In this document: piece by piece, positions 8,193-17,691 of the stretch
Numbering within the stretch: position 1 is the stretch's first letter
Layout of the letters: every line of letters starts with the position of its first letter
Assembly: GCA_946406145.1 (NCBI GenBank)
Contig: CAMJJL010000017.1
Location: forward strand, 1-39,185
Reading direction: 5' to 3'
DNA: 39,185 nt
Source: an uncultured Clostridia bacterium
GTDB taxonomy: Bacteria; Bacillota; Clostridia; Oscillospirales; Acutalibacteraceae
The notes under the pieces: model-generated
The model's database searches: none
What the model was told of the DNA's origin: nothing
Seen by the model: the letters and a program-made list of their open reading frames with translations, nothing else
Made by a program: the position numbers and the translations under genes

Positions 8193-9458
8193 ATGAAACT
8201 ATTAGTCGTAGGCGGCGGCGGACGCGAGCACGCCATCATCAAAAAGTTAAAAGAGAATCAGGCGATCGATGCGATCTATGCCCTGCCGGGCAACGGCGGT
8301 ATCGCCGCTGACGCAGAGTGCGTCAATATCGGCGCGACGGATATCGACAACATTGTGACCTTCGCCGTGGAGAACAGCATCGACTACGCGGTCGTCGCGC
8401 CTGACGATCCGCTGGTGCTGGGCTGTGTCGACGCGCTTGAAGCGCACGGCGTCCTCTGTTTCGGACCGCGCAGTGAAGCCGCAATCATCGAGGGCAGTAA
8501 GGTCTTTTCCAAGAACCTGATGAAGAAATACGGTATCCCCACCGCGGCTTATGAAGTTTTTACGGATTCAGAAGAAGCTCTCAGATATATTAAAACAGCT
8601 CCGTTGCCGACTGTTATCAAGGCGGACGGTCTGGCGCTGGGCAAGGGCGTGATCATCGCGATGACCCGTGAGGAAGCCGAAGCGGCGATCATCTCCATTA
8701 TGAAGGACAAGAAGTTCGGCAAGAGCGGCAACAGCATCGTGGTCGAAGAGTTCCTCGAGGGCCCCGAGGTCAGCGTGCTGAGCTTCACCGACGGTAAGGT
8801 CGTCGTGCCGATGATCTCCTCGATGGATCACAAGCGTGCCGGCGACAATGATACGGGTCTGAATACCGGCGGCATGGGCACGGTCGCTCCGAATCCGTAC
8901 TACACCGAGGCGGTTGCAAAGGAGTGCATGGAGAAGATCTTTTTGCCGACGATCAAGGCGATGAACGCCGAGGGCAGAACCTTTAAGGGCTGTCTGTATT
9001 TCGGCTTGATGATCACCAAAGACGGCCCCAAGGTCATCGAATACAACTGCCGTTTCGGCGACCCCGAAACACAAGTCGTGTTACCCTTGCTCAAATCCGA
9101 CCTGTTCACCATCATGAAAGCAACTACCGACGGCACGCTTGCGCAGACGGAAGTGGAGTTTGCGGATAAAAATGCCGCTTGCGTCATCATGGCGAGCGAG
9201 GGCTATCCGGTCAGCTACGAAAAGGGCTACGAGATCACCATCCCCGAAGATATCGCCGACTGTGTATTTGTCGCAGGCGCGAAAGAGGAGGACGGCAAGC
9301 TCCTGACCTCCGGCGGACGCGTCTTAGGTGTGACCGCGATCGCCGACACCTTGCAGGAAGCGATCGATAGCTCCTACAAAATGGTGGAGCAGATCCGGTT
9401 TGACAACGCTTTTTACCGTCACGATATCGGGCAAAGAGCGCTGAAAGCGAAACAATAA
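8193..9458 (+). CDS. purD: Phosphoribosylamine-glycine ligase (GAR synthetase)
   Basis: PurD joins glycine to phosphoribosylamine with ATP. The 421-residue protein begins MKLLVVGGGGREHAI, the hallmark of GARS. It has an ATP-grasp core including KADGLALGKGV and the metal-site region YNCRFGDPETQVVLP. The frame is open from TTG 8172, but ATG 8193 has AAAAGGGG at a good distance and gives the standard N-terminus. The last base of its stop codon is the first base of the following family B repeat. Confidence 0.96.
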   Translation: MKLLVVGGGGREHAIIKKLKENQAIDAIYALPGNGGIAADAECVNIGATDIDNIVTFAVENSIDYAVVAPDDPLVLGCVDALEAHGVLCFGPRSEAAIIEGSKVFSKNLMKKYGIPTAAYEVFTDSEEALRYIKTAPLPTVIKADGLALGKGVIIAMTREEAEAAIISIMKDKKFGKSGNSIVVEEFLEGPEVSVLSFTDGKVVVPMISSMDHKRAGDNDTGLNTGGMGTVAPNPYYTEAVAKECMEKIFLPTIKAMNAEGRTFKGCLYFGLMITKDGPKVIEYNCRFGDPETQVVLPLLKSDLFTIMKATTDGTLAQTEVEFADKNAACVIMASEGYPVSYEKGYEITIPEDIADCVFVAGAKEEDGKLLTSGGRVLGVTAIADTLQEAIDSSYKMVEQIRFDNAFYRHDIGQRALKAKQ

Positions 9459-9594
9459 GCCTCCCTTTTCTAAGGGAGGTGCCCCTGACACGCATGTCGA
9501 GGGGCGGAGGGTTGACGGGGTGTGCTATGGCTTTAGTAACCCCCTGTCACCGTGACATTGATGTCCGGTGACAGCCCCCTTAGGAAAGGGGGCC
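9458..9594. repeat. Intergenic repeat, family B copy 2
   Basis: It has the same frame as the copy at 6679: AGCCTCCC with the TAAGGGAGG hairpin and GGCGGAGGGTTGA on the left, and AACCCCC and GGTGACAGCCCCCTTAGGAA then AGGGGGCC on the right. It carries a variable middle with a GTCACCGTGAC hairpin. It is flush with the purD stop and ends 30 bp before the purL start. Confidence 0.8.
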
Positions 9595-9623
9595 TTTACT
9601 ACGATTTCCCATGGAGGAACATT

Positions 9624-12600
9624 ATGGTATACAGAGTATTTGTAGAAAAGAAAGAGGGCTTGCAGAATGAGGCAAAAGCCCTGCTCAGCGAGATCAACGA
9701 GCTTTTGTCGATCAAGTCCCTGACCGATGTGCGCGTCATCAACCGCTACGACGCGGAGAATATCACCGAGGAGCTGTTCAACTATGCTGTCGGAGCGGTG
9801 TTCTCTGAGCCGCAGCTCGATATCGCGACGCCTGAGATCGAAATAGAAAAAGGCGCGCATACCACTGTCTTCGGTGTGGAGTTCCTGCCCGGTCAGTTCG
9901 ACCAGCGTGCGGATTCCGCCGCTCAGTGTATCCAGATCATCTCACAGGGCGACCGCCCGACGATCCGTTCGGCAAAGGTCTATGTTCTGTACGGTGATCT
10001 GACCGACGCCGAGATCGCTGAGATCAAGAAATATGTCATCAACCCCGTTGAGGCGCGTGAGGCGGCACTCACGAAGCCCACGACCTTGGCGGTTCAATAT
10101 GAGATCCCTACCACTGTCAAGACGCTCGACGGCTTTAATCAGCTCGACAGAGAGGGACTCGAAGGGTTCATAGCGGACTACGGTCTGGCGATGGATATCG
10201 ACGATATCGCCTTCTGTCAGCATTATTTTCAGTCGGAGCACCGTGACCCGACCATCACCGAGATCCGTATGATCGATACCTACTGGTCGGATCATTGCCG
10301 TCATACCACCTTCCTGACCACGATCGATTCCGTGCAGTTCGAGGATGATCTTTTACAAAAAACGTACGAAGAATATATTTCCGTTCGCGAACAGCTGGGC
10401 AGAACCAAGCCCGTTTGTCTGATGGATCTGGCGACCATCGCCGTCCGTCAGCTCAAAAAGGACGGCAAGCTCGATAAGCTCGACGAGAGCGAGGAGATCA
10501 ACGCCTGTACTGTGAAGATGGAGGTCGAGGTCGACGGCGTGACCGAGCCGTGGCTCCTGCTGTTCAAGAATGAGACCCATAACCATCCCACCGAGATCGA
10601 GCCCTTCGGCGGCGCGGCGACCTGTATCGGCGGCGCGATCCGTGATCCGCTCTCCGGACGCGCTTATGTCTACGGCGCGATGCGCGTGACCGGCGCGGCT
10701 GATCCGACCGTTCCCGTATCCGAGACCATCGAGGGCAAGCTCCCTCAGCGCAAGATCGTTACCACCGCCGCACAGGGCTACAGCTCCTACGGCAACCAGA
10801 TCGGTCTGGCGACCGGTATCGTGGATGAGATCTATCACCCCGGCTATGCGGCAAAGCGCATGGAGATCGGCGCGGTCATTGCCGCCGCTCCTGCAGAGAA
10901 TGTCCGACGAGAGGTTCCCACCCCCGGCGATGTGGTCATCCTGCTGGGCGGCGCGACAGGACGCGACGGTATTGGCGGCGCGACAGGCTCTTCCAAAGCG
11001 CACAACGCTCATTCGGTCGAGACCTGCGGCGCGGAGGTGCAGAAGGGTAACGCGCCCGAGGAAAGAAAGCTGCAAAGATTGTTCCGCAACAGGGAAGCGA
11101 CCCGTATGATCAAGCGCTGTAACGACTTCGGCGCAGGCGGCGTTTCCGTTGCGATCGGCGAACTGGCTGACGGTCTCGATATCGACCTCAACGCCGTTCC
11201 CAAGAAATACGAGGGCCTGGACGGCACGGAGCTGGCAATCTCCGAATCACAGGAGCGTATGGCGGTCGTCGTCGAGCCCGAGAACGTCGAGGCATTTCTG
11301 GCTTTGGCAAAAGAGGAGAATCTGAATGCCTGCCCCGTTGCTGTGGTCAAGGAAGAGCCGAGGCTCACCATGACATGGAACGGCAATAAGATCGTCGATA
11401 TCTCGCGCGAGTTCCTCAATTCTAACGGTGCGGAGAAGCATATCGATATCACACCGGCCGCTTTGAAGAACTATAACAAAGCGATCAGCGGTACGTTTGC
11501 CGAGAACATGAACGCACTCGCCGCTGATCTGAATATCTGCTCCAAGCGCGGACTGAGTGAGCGCTTCGATTCCACCATCGGCGCCGGAACAGTGCTGATG
11601 CCGTTCGGCGGCAAGAATCAGCTCACCCCGATCCAGGCGATGGTACAGAAGGTCAGCGTCGAGAAGAAGCACACCGACACCGTCTCCCTGATGGCGTGGG
11701 GCTACAATCCGCTCATCACCGAGAAAAGCCCCTATCACGGCGCGTATCTGGCGGTTGTGGAAAGTGTTTCCAAGCTGATCGCGACAGGCGCGTCCTTTGA
11801 GGATGTTTATCTGACCTTCCAGGAGTATTTTGAGAAGCCCGGCACGGACGGCAAACGCTGGGGCAAGCCGCTTTCGGCACTGCTCGGCGCGTTCAAGGCA
11901 CAGCTGAACCTCGGCATCGGTTCTATCGGCGGCAAGGACAGTATGTCCGGCAGCTTTGAGGACCTCGATGTTCCGCCGACGCTGGTATCCTTCGCCGTCA
12001 CCACCGACAAGGTGAAGAACATCCTCTCTCCCGAGTTCAAGGCGGCAGGTCACAAGGTGGTTCTGCTCGCTCCCAACTACGATGAAAACGGTCTGCCTGA
12101 GACCGACAGCCTGATCGAACTGTACAAAAAGGTCACCGACCTGATGCGTTCGGGCAAGGTCTGTGCCGCTTATACACCGACCATCGGCGGTATTGCGGAG
12201 GCGGTCATGAAATCCGCGTTCGGTAATGGCTTTGGCTTCCGCTTTAATGAGGAGATCGCGGTCGATCAGCTCTTTGGTTACTGCTACGGTGCATTCCTGC
12301 TTGAGGTTACCGAGGATATTGGCAATGCATTGCTGATCGGTACGATCACCGACGACGGCAAGTTCACCTACGGCGTTGAGTCCGTCGCGGAAAACGATAT
12401 ATTAAAGGTATATGAGGATAAGCTCGAGGGCGTTTATTCCTGCAACATCGCAGATACGAAGGCTCCGGTCGAGACCTTCTCCTATACCGCAAACACAACA
12501 CAGAACAAAAAAGCACACGCTTGCGCCGGCGCGCCGGCCAAGCCCAAGGTGCTGATCCCTGCGTTCCCGGGTACGAACTGTGAGTACGATTCCGCCAAGG

Positions 12601-13337
12601 CAATGGCTGACGCAGGCGCGGACGCAAAGATCCTCGTCATCAACAACCTGAGCGCCGAGGGCATACGGCGGAGTGTGGAGCAGTTCGCGAATGAACTGAA
12701 GACCGCGCAGATGGTCTTTATCCCCGGCGGCTTCTCCGGCGGCGACGAGCCAGACGGTTCGGCGAAGTTCATCACTGCCTTCTTCCGCAACGCGGCAGTC
12801 AAAGAGGGCGTGACCGATCTGCTCGATAACCGCGGCGGATTGATGTGCGGTATCTGCAACGGCTTCCAGGCGCTGATCAAGCTCGGTCTGGTGCCCTACG
12901 GCAAGATCATCGACACCGATGAGAACTGCCCGACCCTGACCTATAACACCATTTCACGCCACCAGAGCCGTATCGTGCATACTCGCGTGGCGTCCAATAT
13001 GAGCCCGTGGCTGCGCTTGACCAACGTCGGCGATGTGTACAATGTGCCGATCTCGCACGGCGAGGGACGCTTCTACTGCTCCGAGGAATTGGTGAGAGAA
13101 TTAGCCGCACGCGGCCAGATCGCGACCCAGTACGTCGATCTGCAGGGCAACGCGACCACCGACGTTCATTTCAACCCGAACAACTCCGTCTACGCGATCG
13201 AGGGCATCACCTCGCCCGACGGCAGAGTCTTCGGCAAGATGGGACACTCTGAGCGCTGGAATAATGGACTGTACCAAAATGTGCCCGGCAATTACGATAT
13301 CAGAATGTTTGAGTCGGCAGTCAAATACTTTAAATGA
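9624..13337 (+). CDS. purL: Phosphoribosylformylglycinamidine synthase, single-chain
   Basis: The enzyme converts FGAR, glutamine and ATP to FGAM. The 1237-residue chain combines an N-terminal PurS-like region (about 1-150), two PurM-like ATP domains with the glutamine-coupling block FKNETHNHPTEIEPFGGA, and a C-terminal class I glutaminase from about residue 973. Catalytic residues there are Cys1078 (GICNGFQ) and His1208/Glu1210 (GHSER). It belongs to the single-chain type common in Clostridia, slightly shorter than the E. coli protein of about 1295 residues. The frame is open from 9552 through the repeat, but ATG 9624 with GGAGG upstream is the natural start. It is the last gene of the purine run and is followed by a hairpin. 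Confidence 0.96.
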   Translation: MVYRVFVEKKEGLQNEAKALLSEINELLSIKSLTDVRVINRYDAENITEELFNYAVGAVFSEPQLDIATPEIEIEKGAHTTVFGVEFLPGQFDQRADSAAQCIQIISQGDRPTIRSAKVYVLYGDLTDAEIAEIKKYVINPVEAREAALTKPTTLAVQYEIPTTVKTLDGFNQLDREGLEGFIADYGLAMDIDDIAFCQHYFQSEHRDPTITEIRMIDTYWSDHCRHTTFLTTIDSVQFEDDLLQKTYEEYISVREQLGRTKPVCLMDLATIAVRQLKKDGKLDKLDESEEINACTVKMEVEVDGVTEPWLLLFKNETHNHPTEIEPFGGAATCIGGAIRDPLSGRAYVYGAMRVTGAADPTVPVSETIEGKLPQRKIVTTAAQGYSSYGNQIGLATGIVDEIYHPGYAAKRMEIGAVIAAAPAENVRREVPTPGDVVILLGGATGRDGIGGATGSSKAHNAHSVETCGAEVQKGNAPEERKLQRLFRNREATRMIKRCNDFGAGGVSVAIGELADGLDIDLNAVPKKYEGLDGTELAISESQERMAVVVEPENVEAFLALAKEENLNACPVAVVKEEPRLTMTWNGNKIVDISREFLNSNGAEKHIDITPAALKNYNKAISGTFAENMNALAADLNICSKRGLSERFDSTIGAGTVLMPFGGKNQLTPIQAMVQKVSVEKKHTDTVSLMAWGYNPLITEKSPYHGAYLAVVESVSKLIATGASFEDVYLTFQEYFEKPGTDGKRWGKPLSALLGAFKAQLNLGIGSIGGKDSMSGSFEDLDVPPTLVSFAVTTDKVKNILSPEFKAAGHKVVLLAPNYDENGLPETDSLIELYKKVTDLMRSGKVCAAYTPTIGGIAEAVMKSAFGNGFGFRFNEEIAVDQLFGYCYGAFLLEVTEDIGNALLIGTITDDGKFTYGVESVAENDILKVYEDKLEGVYSCNIADTKAPVETFSYTANTTQNKKAHACAGAPAKPKVLIPAFPGTNCEYDSAKAMADAGADAKILVINNLSAEGIRRSVEQFANELKTAQMVFIPGGFSGGDEPDGSAKFITAFFRNAAVKEGVTDLLDNRGGLMCGICNGFQALIKLGLVPYGKIIDTDENCPTLTYNTISRHQSRIVHTRVASNMSPWLRLTNVGDVYNVPISHGEGRFYCSEELVRELAARGQIATQYVDLQGNATTDVHFNPNNSVYAIEGITSPDGRVFGKMGHSERWNNGLYQNVPGNYDIRMFESAVKYFK

Positions 13338-13384
13338 TCGCATGGGGGAGAAGCATTCTCCTTTGAAGATCCATTGAATGAAAA

Positions 13385-13412
13385 ACAGCCTGCGGCGCGT
13401 TCCGCAGGCTGT
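13385..13412 (+). terminator. Hairpin after purL, probable terminator
   Basis: A perfect 11-bp stem, ACAGCCTGCGG and CCGCAGGCTGT, with a 6-nt loop 47 bp after purL. The downstream U-tract is weak (TATCTGTC, then GTTTTT about 17 nt later), so termination may be incomplete. Confidence 0.7.
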
Positions 13413-13543
13413 ATCTGTCAAACAGGCGTTTTTCTTGTGCCTGAACCGATCAAAGACACTATATATTGATTGCTTGTGCAAATTGCATAAAAACATCTGA
13501 AAAATATCGTCGTATTTCTCAAATGTAAATTTTCTGTAATTTC

Positions 13544-13572
13544 TTGCATTTTCGGGGCTGATATACTATAAT
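13544..13572 (+). promoter_or_regulatory. Sigma-A promoter of the ribosomal super-operon
   Basis: TTGCAT at 13544-13549 and TATAAT at 13567-13572 are separated by exactly 17 bp in AT-rich DNA. This is a near-consensus vegetative promoter 280 bp before rpsJ. The stretch 13413-13543 upstream of it holds nothing else I can recognise. Confidence 0.85.
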
Positions 13573-13579
13573 AAACCCT

Positions 13580-13851
13580 GCGTGACTGCACAAGATATGC
13601 GATGAAGCGGGAGGTTGCAACGCAAAAGCGTTGGTTTTTCCGTGGAGTATGTCCGATTTTAAACCGGGCGAAAGAATAGTTTGAGCTTTTGATGACATCG
13701 GGGTTGCTATGTCATTACTGCGCCACTGTGCTTCCGGTTGCCGCTTTGCGGCTATCGGCTTTTTTAACGGATGGGGTAGGAACACCCGGACGGGTGTTTG
13801 GAAAGTTGAACGAAATATCGCACCACCAAACAATATTTAGGAGGCGAAGAT
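13580..13851 (+). promoter_or_regulatory. Structured rpsJ (S10 operon) leader RNA
   Basis: About 270 nt of untranslated leader with serial hairpins. CAACGC/GCGTTG (13618-13633) is followed by GTTTTT. ATGACAT/ATGTCAT is at 13692-13715. A terminator-like hairpin lies at 13734-13765, and AACACCC/GGGTGTT at 13781-13798. GGAGGCG before the rpsJ ATG is the ribosome site. The layout suggests transcription attenuation, perhaps by a ribosomal protein encoded in the operon. L4 plays that part in E. coli, but this leader does not look like the E. coli one to me. Confidence 0.65.
13734..13765 (+). terminator. Attenuator-like intrinsic terminator within the rpsJ leader
   Basis: CCGGTTGCCGC and GCGGCTATCGG pair over 11 positions with one T-T mismatch around a TTT loop. 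TTTTTT (13760-13765) follows immediately after one C. It lies 86 nt before the rpsJ start and downstream of the promoter, so it would cut the transcript before the first gene unless read-through is allowed. Confidence 0.7.
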
Positions 13852-14163
13852 ATGGCAGTCAAGGAAAAAATCAGAATCAGATTGAAGGGCTATGATCACC
13901 AGCTGGTTGATCAGTCCGCAGAGAGAATCGTAGCTACCGCTAAGCGTACCGGCGCGAGAGTATCGGGTCCCGTACCGCTCCCCACCGAGAAGCAGGTCGT
14001 TACCATTCTGCGTGCTGTTCATAAGTATAAGGACAGCCGCGAGCAGTTCGAGATGCGCACTCACAAGCGTCTGATCGACATTTTAAGACCGTCCAACAAG
14101 ACAGTCGAGGCTCTTATGAGCTTAGAGCTCCCTGCCGGCGTTGAGATTGAGATTAAATTATAA
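13852..14163 (+). CDS. rpsJ: 30S ribosomal protein S10
   Basis: A 103-residue small-subunit protein, also the NusE partner in antitermination. It starts [16 protein letters not shown] and contains the family motif [10 protein letters not shown], then [11 protein letters not shown] near the C-terminus. It is the first gene of the super-operon, behind a long structured leader, with a GGAGGCG ribosome site. It is separated from rplC by a 253-bp gap with a repeat, which is unusual for this cluster. Confidence 0.98.
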   Translation: MAVKEKIRIRLKGYDHQLVDQSAERIVATAKRTGARVSGPVPLPTEKQVVTILRAVHKYKDSREQFEMRTHKRLIDILRPSNKTVEALMSLELPAGVEIEIKL

Positions 14164-14200
14164 TTGGTATTAACCCAATATATCCGTCATTGCGGTTTGC

Positions 14201-14302
14201 TGTCATTCCGAGGGGCTTAAGCCCCGTGGGAATCCCACAAAAAGGAAATGCACTGTTCCTCTTTGTGGGATCGCCACAGCCCTGCGGGCTTCGCGATGAC
14301 GC
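14201..14302. repeat. Inverted-repeat element, family E, inside the S10 operon
   Basis: It begins TGTCATTCCGAG and ends TTCGCGATGACG, with GTCAT/ATGAC at the ends. The interior has the 14-nt palindrome GGGGCTTAAGCCCC and a longer pair, ATCCCACAAA and TTTGTGGGAT. It lies within the 253-bp rpsJ-rplC gap. The TGTCATTCCGAG end resembles a widespread type of bacterial MITE, from memory. No U-tract follows, so it is not an obvious terminator. Confidence 0.75.
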
Positions 14303-14416
14303 GTTGATCGGAACGATCGATATATACCTATTATAATAATCACATTCCCAACCTACCACGCAGACAGGGTCATGTCGGCAAAAGCCGACCAATAACCTAA
14401 AAGGAGGATATACAGA

Positions 14417-15049
14417 ATGCAGAAAGCATTAATCGGCAAGAAGATCGGTATGACACAGATCTTCGACGAAAAGGGAAAAGTTGTTCCCGTAACCGTAGTC
14501 GAGGCGGGTCCCTGTGTTGTTTCACAGGTCAAGACCGTCGAGACCGACGGCTACGCAGCCATCCAGATGGGCTACGGCGATGTAAAGCCGAAGCACGTCA
14601 CAAAGCCCCTGCAGGGTCACTTCAAGAAGGCTGACGTAGCTCCCAAGAGAGTTCTGAAGGAATTCAGATTTGATGACTGCTCCGCTTATGAGCTGGGTCA
14701 GGTCATCAAGGCAGATGTATTTGAAACAGGTGACAAGGTTGACGTCACGGGCAAGAGCAAGGGTAAAGGCTATGCCGGCGTAATCAAGCGCTGGAACTTC
14801 GCCCGACTCAAGGAATCTCACGGTACCGGCCCGAACGCTCGTCACGGCGGCTCCATGGGCGCTTGCTCCTCTCCCTCCAGAGTTTGGAAGGGCAAGAAGA
14901 TGGCAGGCCACCTCGGCGCTGAGAAGGTCACCGTTCAGAATCTCGCCGTTGTCAAGATCGACGCTGAGGATAACCTCATCGCCATCAAGGGCGCCATCCC
15001 GGGCGCAAACGGCGGCTACGTTGTCATCAAAGACAGCGTAAAGGCTTAA
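14417..15049 (+). CDS. rplC: 50S ribosomal protein L3
   Basis: A 210-residue large-subunit assembly protein. The N-terminus [19 protein letters not shown] and the central GHGSMGA-like segment ([20 protein letters not shown]) identify L3, which binds near the 3' end of 23S rRNA. It has an AGGAGG ribosome site. It ends 16 bp before rplD. Confidence 0.98.
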   Translation: MQKALIGKKIGMTQIFDEKGKVVPVTVVEAGPCVVSQVKTVETDGYAAIQMGYGDVKPKHVTKPLQGHFKKADVAPKRVLKEFRFDDCSAYELGQVIKADVFETGDKVDVTGKSKGKGYAGVIKRWNFARLKESHGTGPNARHGGSMGACSSPSRVWKGKKMAGHLGAEKVTVQNLAVVKIDAEDNLIAIKGAIPGANGGYVVIKDSVKA

Positions 15050-15065
15050 GGAAGGAGGAAATCAC

Positions 15066-15689
15066 ATGCCTAACGTACAGGTTGTTGATATGCAGGGCAA
15101 GAACGTAGGTTCCGTAGACCTTGCAGAATCGATTTTCGGCATCGAGCCGAACGCGGCTGTTATGCACCAGATGGTAGTCAGCTACCTCGCTAATCAGCGT
15201 CAGGGTACACAGTCCGCACTCACCAGAAGCGAAGTTTCCGGCGGCGGCAGAAAGCCCTGGAGACAGAAGGGTACCGGTCGTGCTCGTCAGGGTTCGACTC
15301 GCGCTCCCCAGTGGTACCACGGCGGCGTCGTATTTGCTCCTAAGCCCAGAGATTATCGTTTCTCTGTGAATAAGAAGGTAAAGAGACTCGCTATGAAGTC
15401 CGCTTTATCGAGCAAGGCTCAGGCTGAAGAAATCATCATTATCGATTCTATCGCTTTTGATGAGATCAAGACCGCCAAGGCTGCCGCGATGCTCAAGGCC
15501 GTAGGCTCTGAGAAGAAGGCGCTCATCGTTCTGCCTGAGGTAGACGAAAAGGCGATCAAGTCCGCGCGCAATATCCCCGGCGTCAAGACCGCTCAGGTAA
15601 ACGAGATGAACGTTTATGACATTCTCAATGCCGATAAGCTGATCATCGCGAAGGACGCGCTCACCAAGATCGAGGAGGTATACGCATGA
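15066..15689 (+). CDS. rplD: 50S ribosomal protein L4
   Basis: A 207-residue large-subunit protein lining the peptide tunnel. The extended loop motif [19 protein letters not shown] and the following [17 protein letters not shown] are diagnostic. In E. coli L4 represses the S10 operon through its leader, which makes this gene a candidate regulator of the leader at 13580-13851. Its stop overlaps the rplW start (ATGA). Confidence 0.98.
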   Translation: MPNVQVVDMQGKNVGSVDLAESIFGIEPNAAVMHQMVVSYLANQRQGTQSALTRSEVSGGGRKPWRQKGTGRARQGSTRAPQWYHGGVVFAPKPRDYRFSVNKKVKRLAMKSALSSKAQAEEIIIIDSIAFDEIKTAKAAAMLKAVGSEKKALIVLPEVDEKAIKSARNIPGVKTAQVNEMNVYDILNADKLIIAKDALTKIEEVYA

Positions 15690-15979
15690 TTGCTCAAGAT
15701 ATCGTAATCCGCCCCATCATCACTGAGAAGTCGATGCAGGACATTACCAAGAAGAAATATGTTTTTGAGGTAGCGAAGAAAGCTACAAAGATAGACGTCG
15801 CAAGAGCTGTAGAGGAGCTCTTCAAGGGCGCTAAGGTACAGAAGGTCAATACCGTTCATGTACGCGGCCGTATGAAGAGACAGGGTCGTTTTGAGGGCTA
15901 CACCCGTAGCTGGAAGAAAGCCTATGTACAGCTGACTGCCGACAGCAAACCGATCGAGTTTTTTGAAGGCATGATGTAA
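15686..15979 (+). CDS. rplW: 50S ribosomal protein L23
   Basis: A 97-residue protein at the tunnel exit, a docking point for trigger factor and SRP. Recognised by [11 protein letters not shown] near the N-terminus, the [20 protein letters not shown] helix, and [17 protein letters not shown]. It overlaps rplD by 4 bp. A 213-bp gap with hairpins follows before rplB. Confidence 0.98.
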   Translation: MIAQDIVIRPIITEKSMQDITKKKYVFEVAKKATKIDVARAVEELFKGAKVQKVNTVHVRGRMKRQGRFEGYTRSWKKAYVQLTADSKPIEFFEGMM

Positions 15980-15983
15980 AAGC

Positions 15984-16066
15984 CTGTGTTCGCGGGGCGA
16001 ACACAGCCGGTGAACGGTGAATGGTGAACGGATAACGGTGAAGGGTGGGCTCCGCCCACACCCGAT
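15984..16066. repeat. Hairpin plus family C-like repeat between rplW and rplB
   Basis: A perfect 10-bp stem, CTGTGTTCGC and GCGAACACAG with loop GGG, lies 5 bp after the rplW stop. Then come tandem GGTGAACGGTGAATGGTGAACG units and a GTGGGCTCCGCCCAC hairpin. The tandem units and the GATTCCTGTTATG-like tail resemble the family C elements at 26895 and 32241. The rest of the gap to rplB (16067-16192) shows no gene. Confidence 0.6.
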
Positions 16067-16192
16067 TCCTGTTATGTTCACTCCGAATGTTCCCGCGAAG
16101 AACAGAAAATCATCTTAACATTAACGACACAGGCAAGAATGTATGGGATGCGCCATCATCCCGCAAAGCCATCATGAGGAGAGTGAAATAAC

Positions 16193-17026
16193 ATGGCTAT
16201 TAAGGTTTATAAGCCGACAACAAACGCAAGACGTAATATGTCGGTTACGGATTACTCCGGACTTTCCAAGGTCGCTCCCGAAAAGAGCTTGCTCGAGCCT
16301 CTTAAGAAGAACTCCGGCCGTAACAGCTACGGTCGTATCACAGTTCGTCACAGAGGCGGCGGCAACAGGAGAAAATACCGTATCATTGATTTCAAGAGAC
16401 AGAAATTTGATGTAGAAGGCACCGTAAAGACCATCGAGTACGATCCCAATCGCTCCGCGTTCATCGCGCTGGTTGAGTATGAGGACGGCGAAAAGGCGTA
16501 CATCATCGCGCCTCAGGGTCTGAAGGTAGGCTACAAGGTCGTAGCCGGCGAGACCGCGGATATCAAGCCCGGTAACGCGCTTCCGCTCAAGAACATCCCC
16601 ACCGGTACCTTTATCCACAACGTAGAGCTTTATCCCGGCAGAGGCGCTCAGTTCGCCAGAGCCGCAGGTAACATGGCTCAGCTCATGGCAAAAGAAAACG
16701 GCTACGCACTCTTAAGACTGCCCTCCGGCGAACTGAGAAACGTACCCGAGACCTGCATGGCCACCGTCGGTCAGGTCGGCAACATCGACCATGAGAACGT
16801 TAAGATCGGTAAGGCCGGTCGTAAGAGAAACATGGGTATCCGCCCGATCGTCCGCGGCTCTGTTATGAACCCGAATGACCATCCGCACGGTGGTGGTGAG
16901 GGTAAATCCCCTGTCGGCCGTCCCGGCCCTGTTACCCCGTGGGGTAAGCCGGCGCTCGGTTATAAGACCAGAAAGTCCAACAAGGCGTCCGATAAGCTCA
17001 TCGTAAGACGCAGAAACAGCAAGTAA
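16193..17026 (+). CDS. rplB: 50S ribosomal protein L2
   Basis: A 277-residue protein needed for subunit joining and peptidyl-transferase integrity. It has the typical start [14 protein letters not shown], the [17 protein letters not shown] segment, and the C-terminal [21 protein letters not shown] block (here [16 protein letters not shown]) with the conserved histidine. Length is standard. GAGGAG precedes the start. Confidence 0.98.
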   Translation: MAIKVYKPTTNARRNMSVTDYSGLSKVAPEKSLLEPLKKNSGRNSYGRITVRHRGGGNRRKYRIIDFKRQKFDVEGTVKTIEYDPNRSAFIALVEYEDGEKAYIIAPQGLKVGYKVVAGETADIKPGNALPLKNIPTGTFIHNVELYPGRGAQFARAAGNMAQLMAKENGYALLRLPSGELRNVPETCMATVGQVGNIDHENVKIGKAGRKRNMGIRPIVRGSVMNPNDHPHGGGEGKSPVGRPGPVTPWGKPALGYKTRKSNKASDKLIVRRRNSK

Positions 17027-17050
17027 GGCAGAAAGGAAGGAACTTGATTT

Positions 17051-17323
17051 ATGAGTAGAAGTACGAAAAAAGGACCTTTTGTTCAGCCGGTGCTGCTCAA
17101 AAGAGTTCAGGAAATGAACGAAAAGGGAGAGAAGAGAATTCTGAAGACTTGGTCCAGAAGCTCGACAATCTTCCCTGAATTTGTAGGTCACACATTTGCT
17201 GTTCACGACGGCAGAAAGCATGTTCCGGTATATGTCACCGAGGATATGGTAGGTCACAAGCTGGGCGAATTCGCTCCGACCCGTACCTTCCGCGGTCATG
17301 CCGGTTCCAAGACAAGTAAGTAA
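17051..17323 (+). CDS. rpsS: 30S ribosomal protein S19
   Basis: A 90-residue head protein of the small subunit that works with S13. Signature: [11 protein letters not shown] at the start, [20 protein letters not shown], and [15 protein letters not shown] near the end. It follows rplB after 24 bp and has an AAGGAAGGA ribosome site. Confidence 0.98.
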   Translation: MSRSTKKGPFVQPVLLKRVQEMNEKGEKRILKTWSRSSTIFPEFVGHTFAVHDGRKHVPVYVTEDMVGHKLGEFAPTRTFRGHAGSKTSK

Positions 17324-17343
17324 GGCAAAGGAGAGTACAGAGA

Positions 17344-17679
17344 ATGGAAAGTAAGGCATATTTAAATTATGTCCGTATCTCACCTCGCAAGGTTTCCGTT
17401 GTACTGAACCTCATCAGAGGTAAGGACGCAAAGCTCGCGAAGGCTATTCTTGAGCAGACTCCCAAGGCCGCTTGCGAGCCGCTGCTGAAGCTGCTCAAGT
17501 CCGCCGTAGCAAATGCTGAGAATAACCACGATATGGATGTGGCAAGTCTTTACGTAGCTGAGTGCTATGTAAACCAGGGCCCCACACTCAAGCGTATCCG
17601 TCCCCGTGCACAGGGCAGAGCCTTCCGCATTGACAAGAAGACCTCGCACATCACCCTGGTGCTCAAGGAAAGAGAATAA
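17344..17679 (+). CDS. rplV: 50S ribosomal protein L22
   Basis: A 111-residue tunnel protein whose beta-hairpin contacts macrolides. Motifs are [19 protein letters not shown] near the N-terminus and [18 protein letters not shown], then [10 protein letters not shown], at the end. It lies 20 bp after rpsS in the conserved order. Confidence 0.98.
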   Translation: MESKAYLNYVRISPRKVSVVLNLIRGKDAKLAKAILEQTPKAACEPLLKLLKSAVANAENNHDMDVASLYVAECYVNQGPTLKRIRPRAQGRAFRIDKKTSHITLVLKERE

Positions 17680-17691
17680 GGAGGTAGAGTT

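Noticed and set aside
13602-13679. Possible 25-codon leader peptide in the rpsJ leader
   Set aside because: An ATG-to-TAG frame exists, but it has no ribosome site, no run of regulatory codons and overlaps the first hairpin. It could be real, but nothing in the sequence favours it.
15984-16006. Terminator after rplW
   Set aside because: The 10-bp stem is perfect but no T-run follows, and the operon clearly continues with rplB. It is listed as part of a repeat instead.
16143-16415. Open frame overlapping the start of rplB
   Set aside because: It runs through rplB in another frame. rplB has an unmistakable family sequence and ribosome site.
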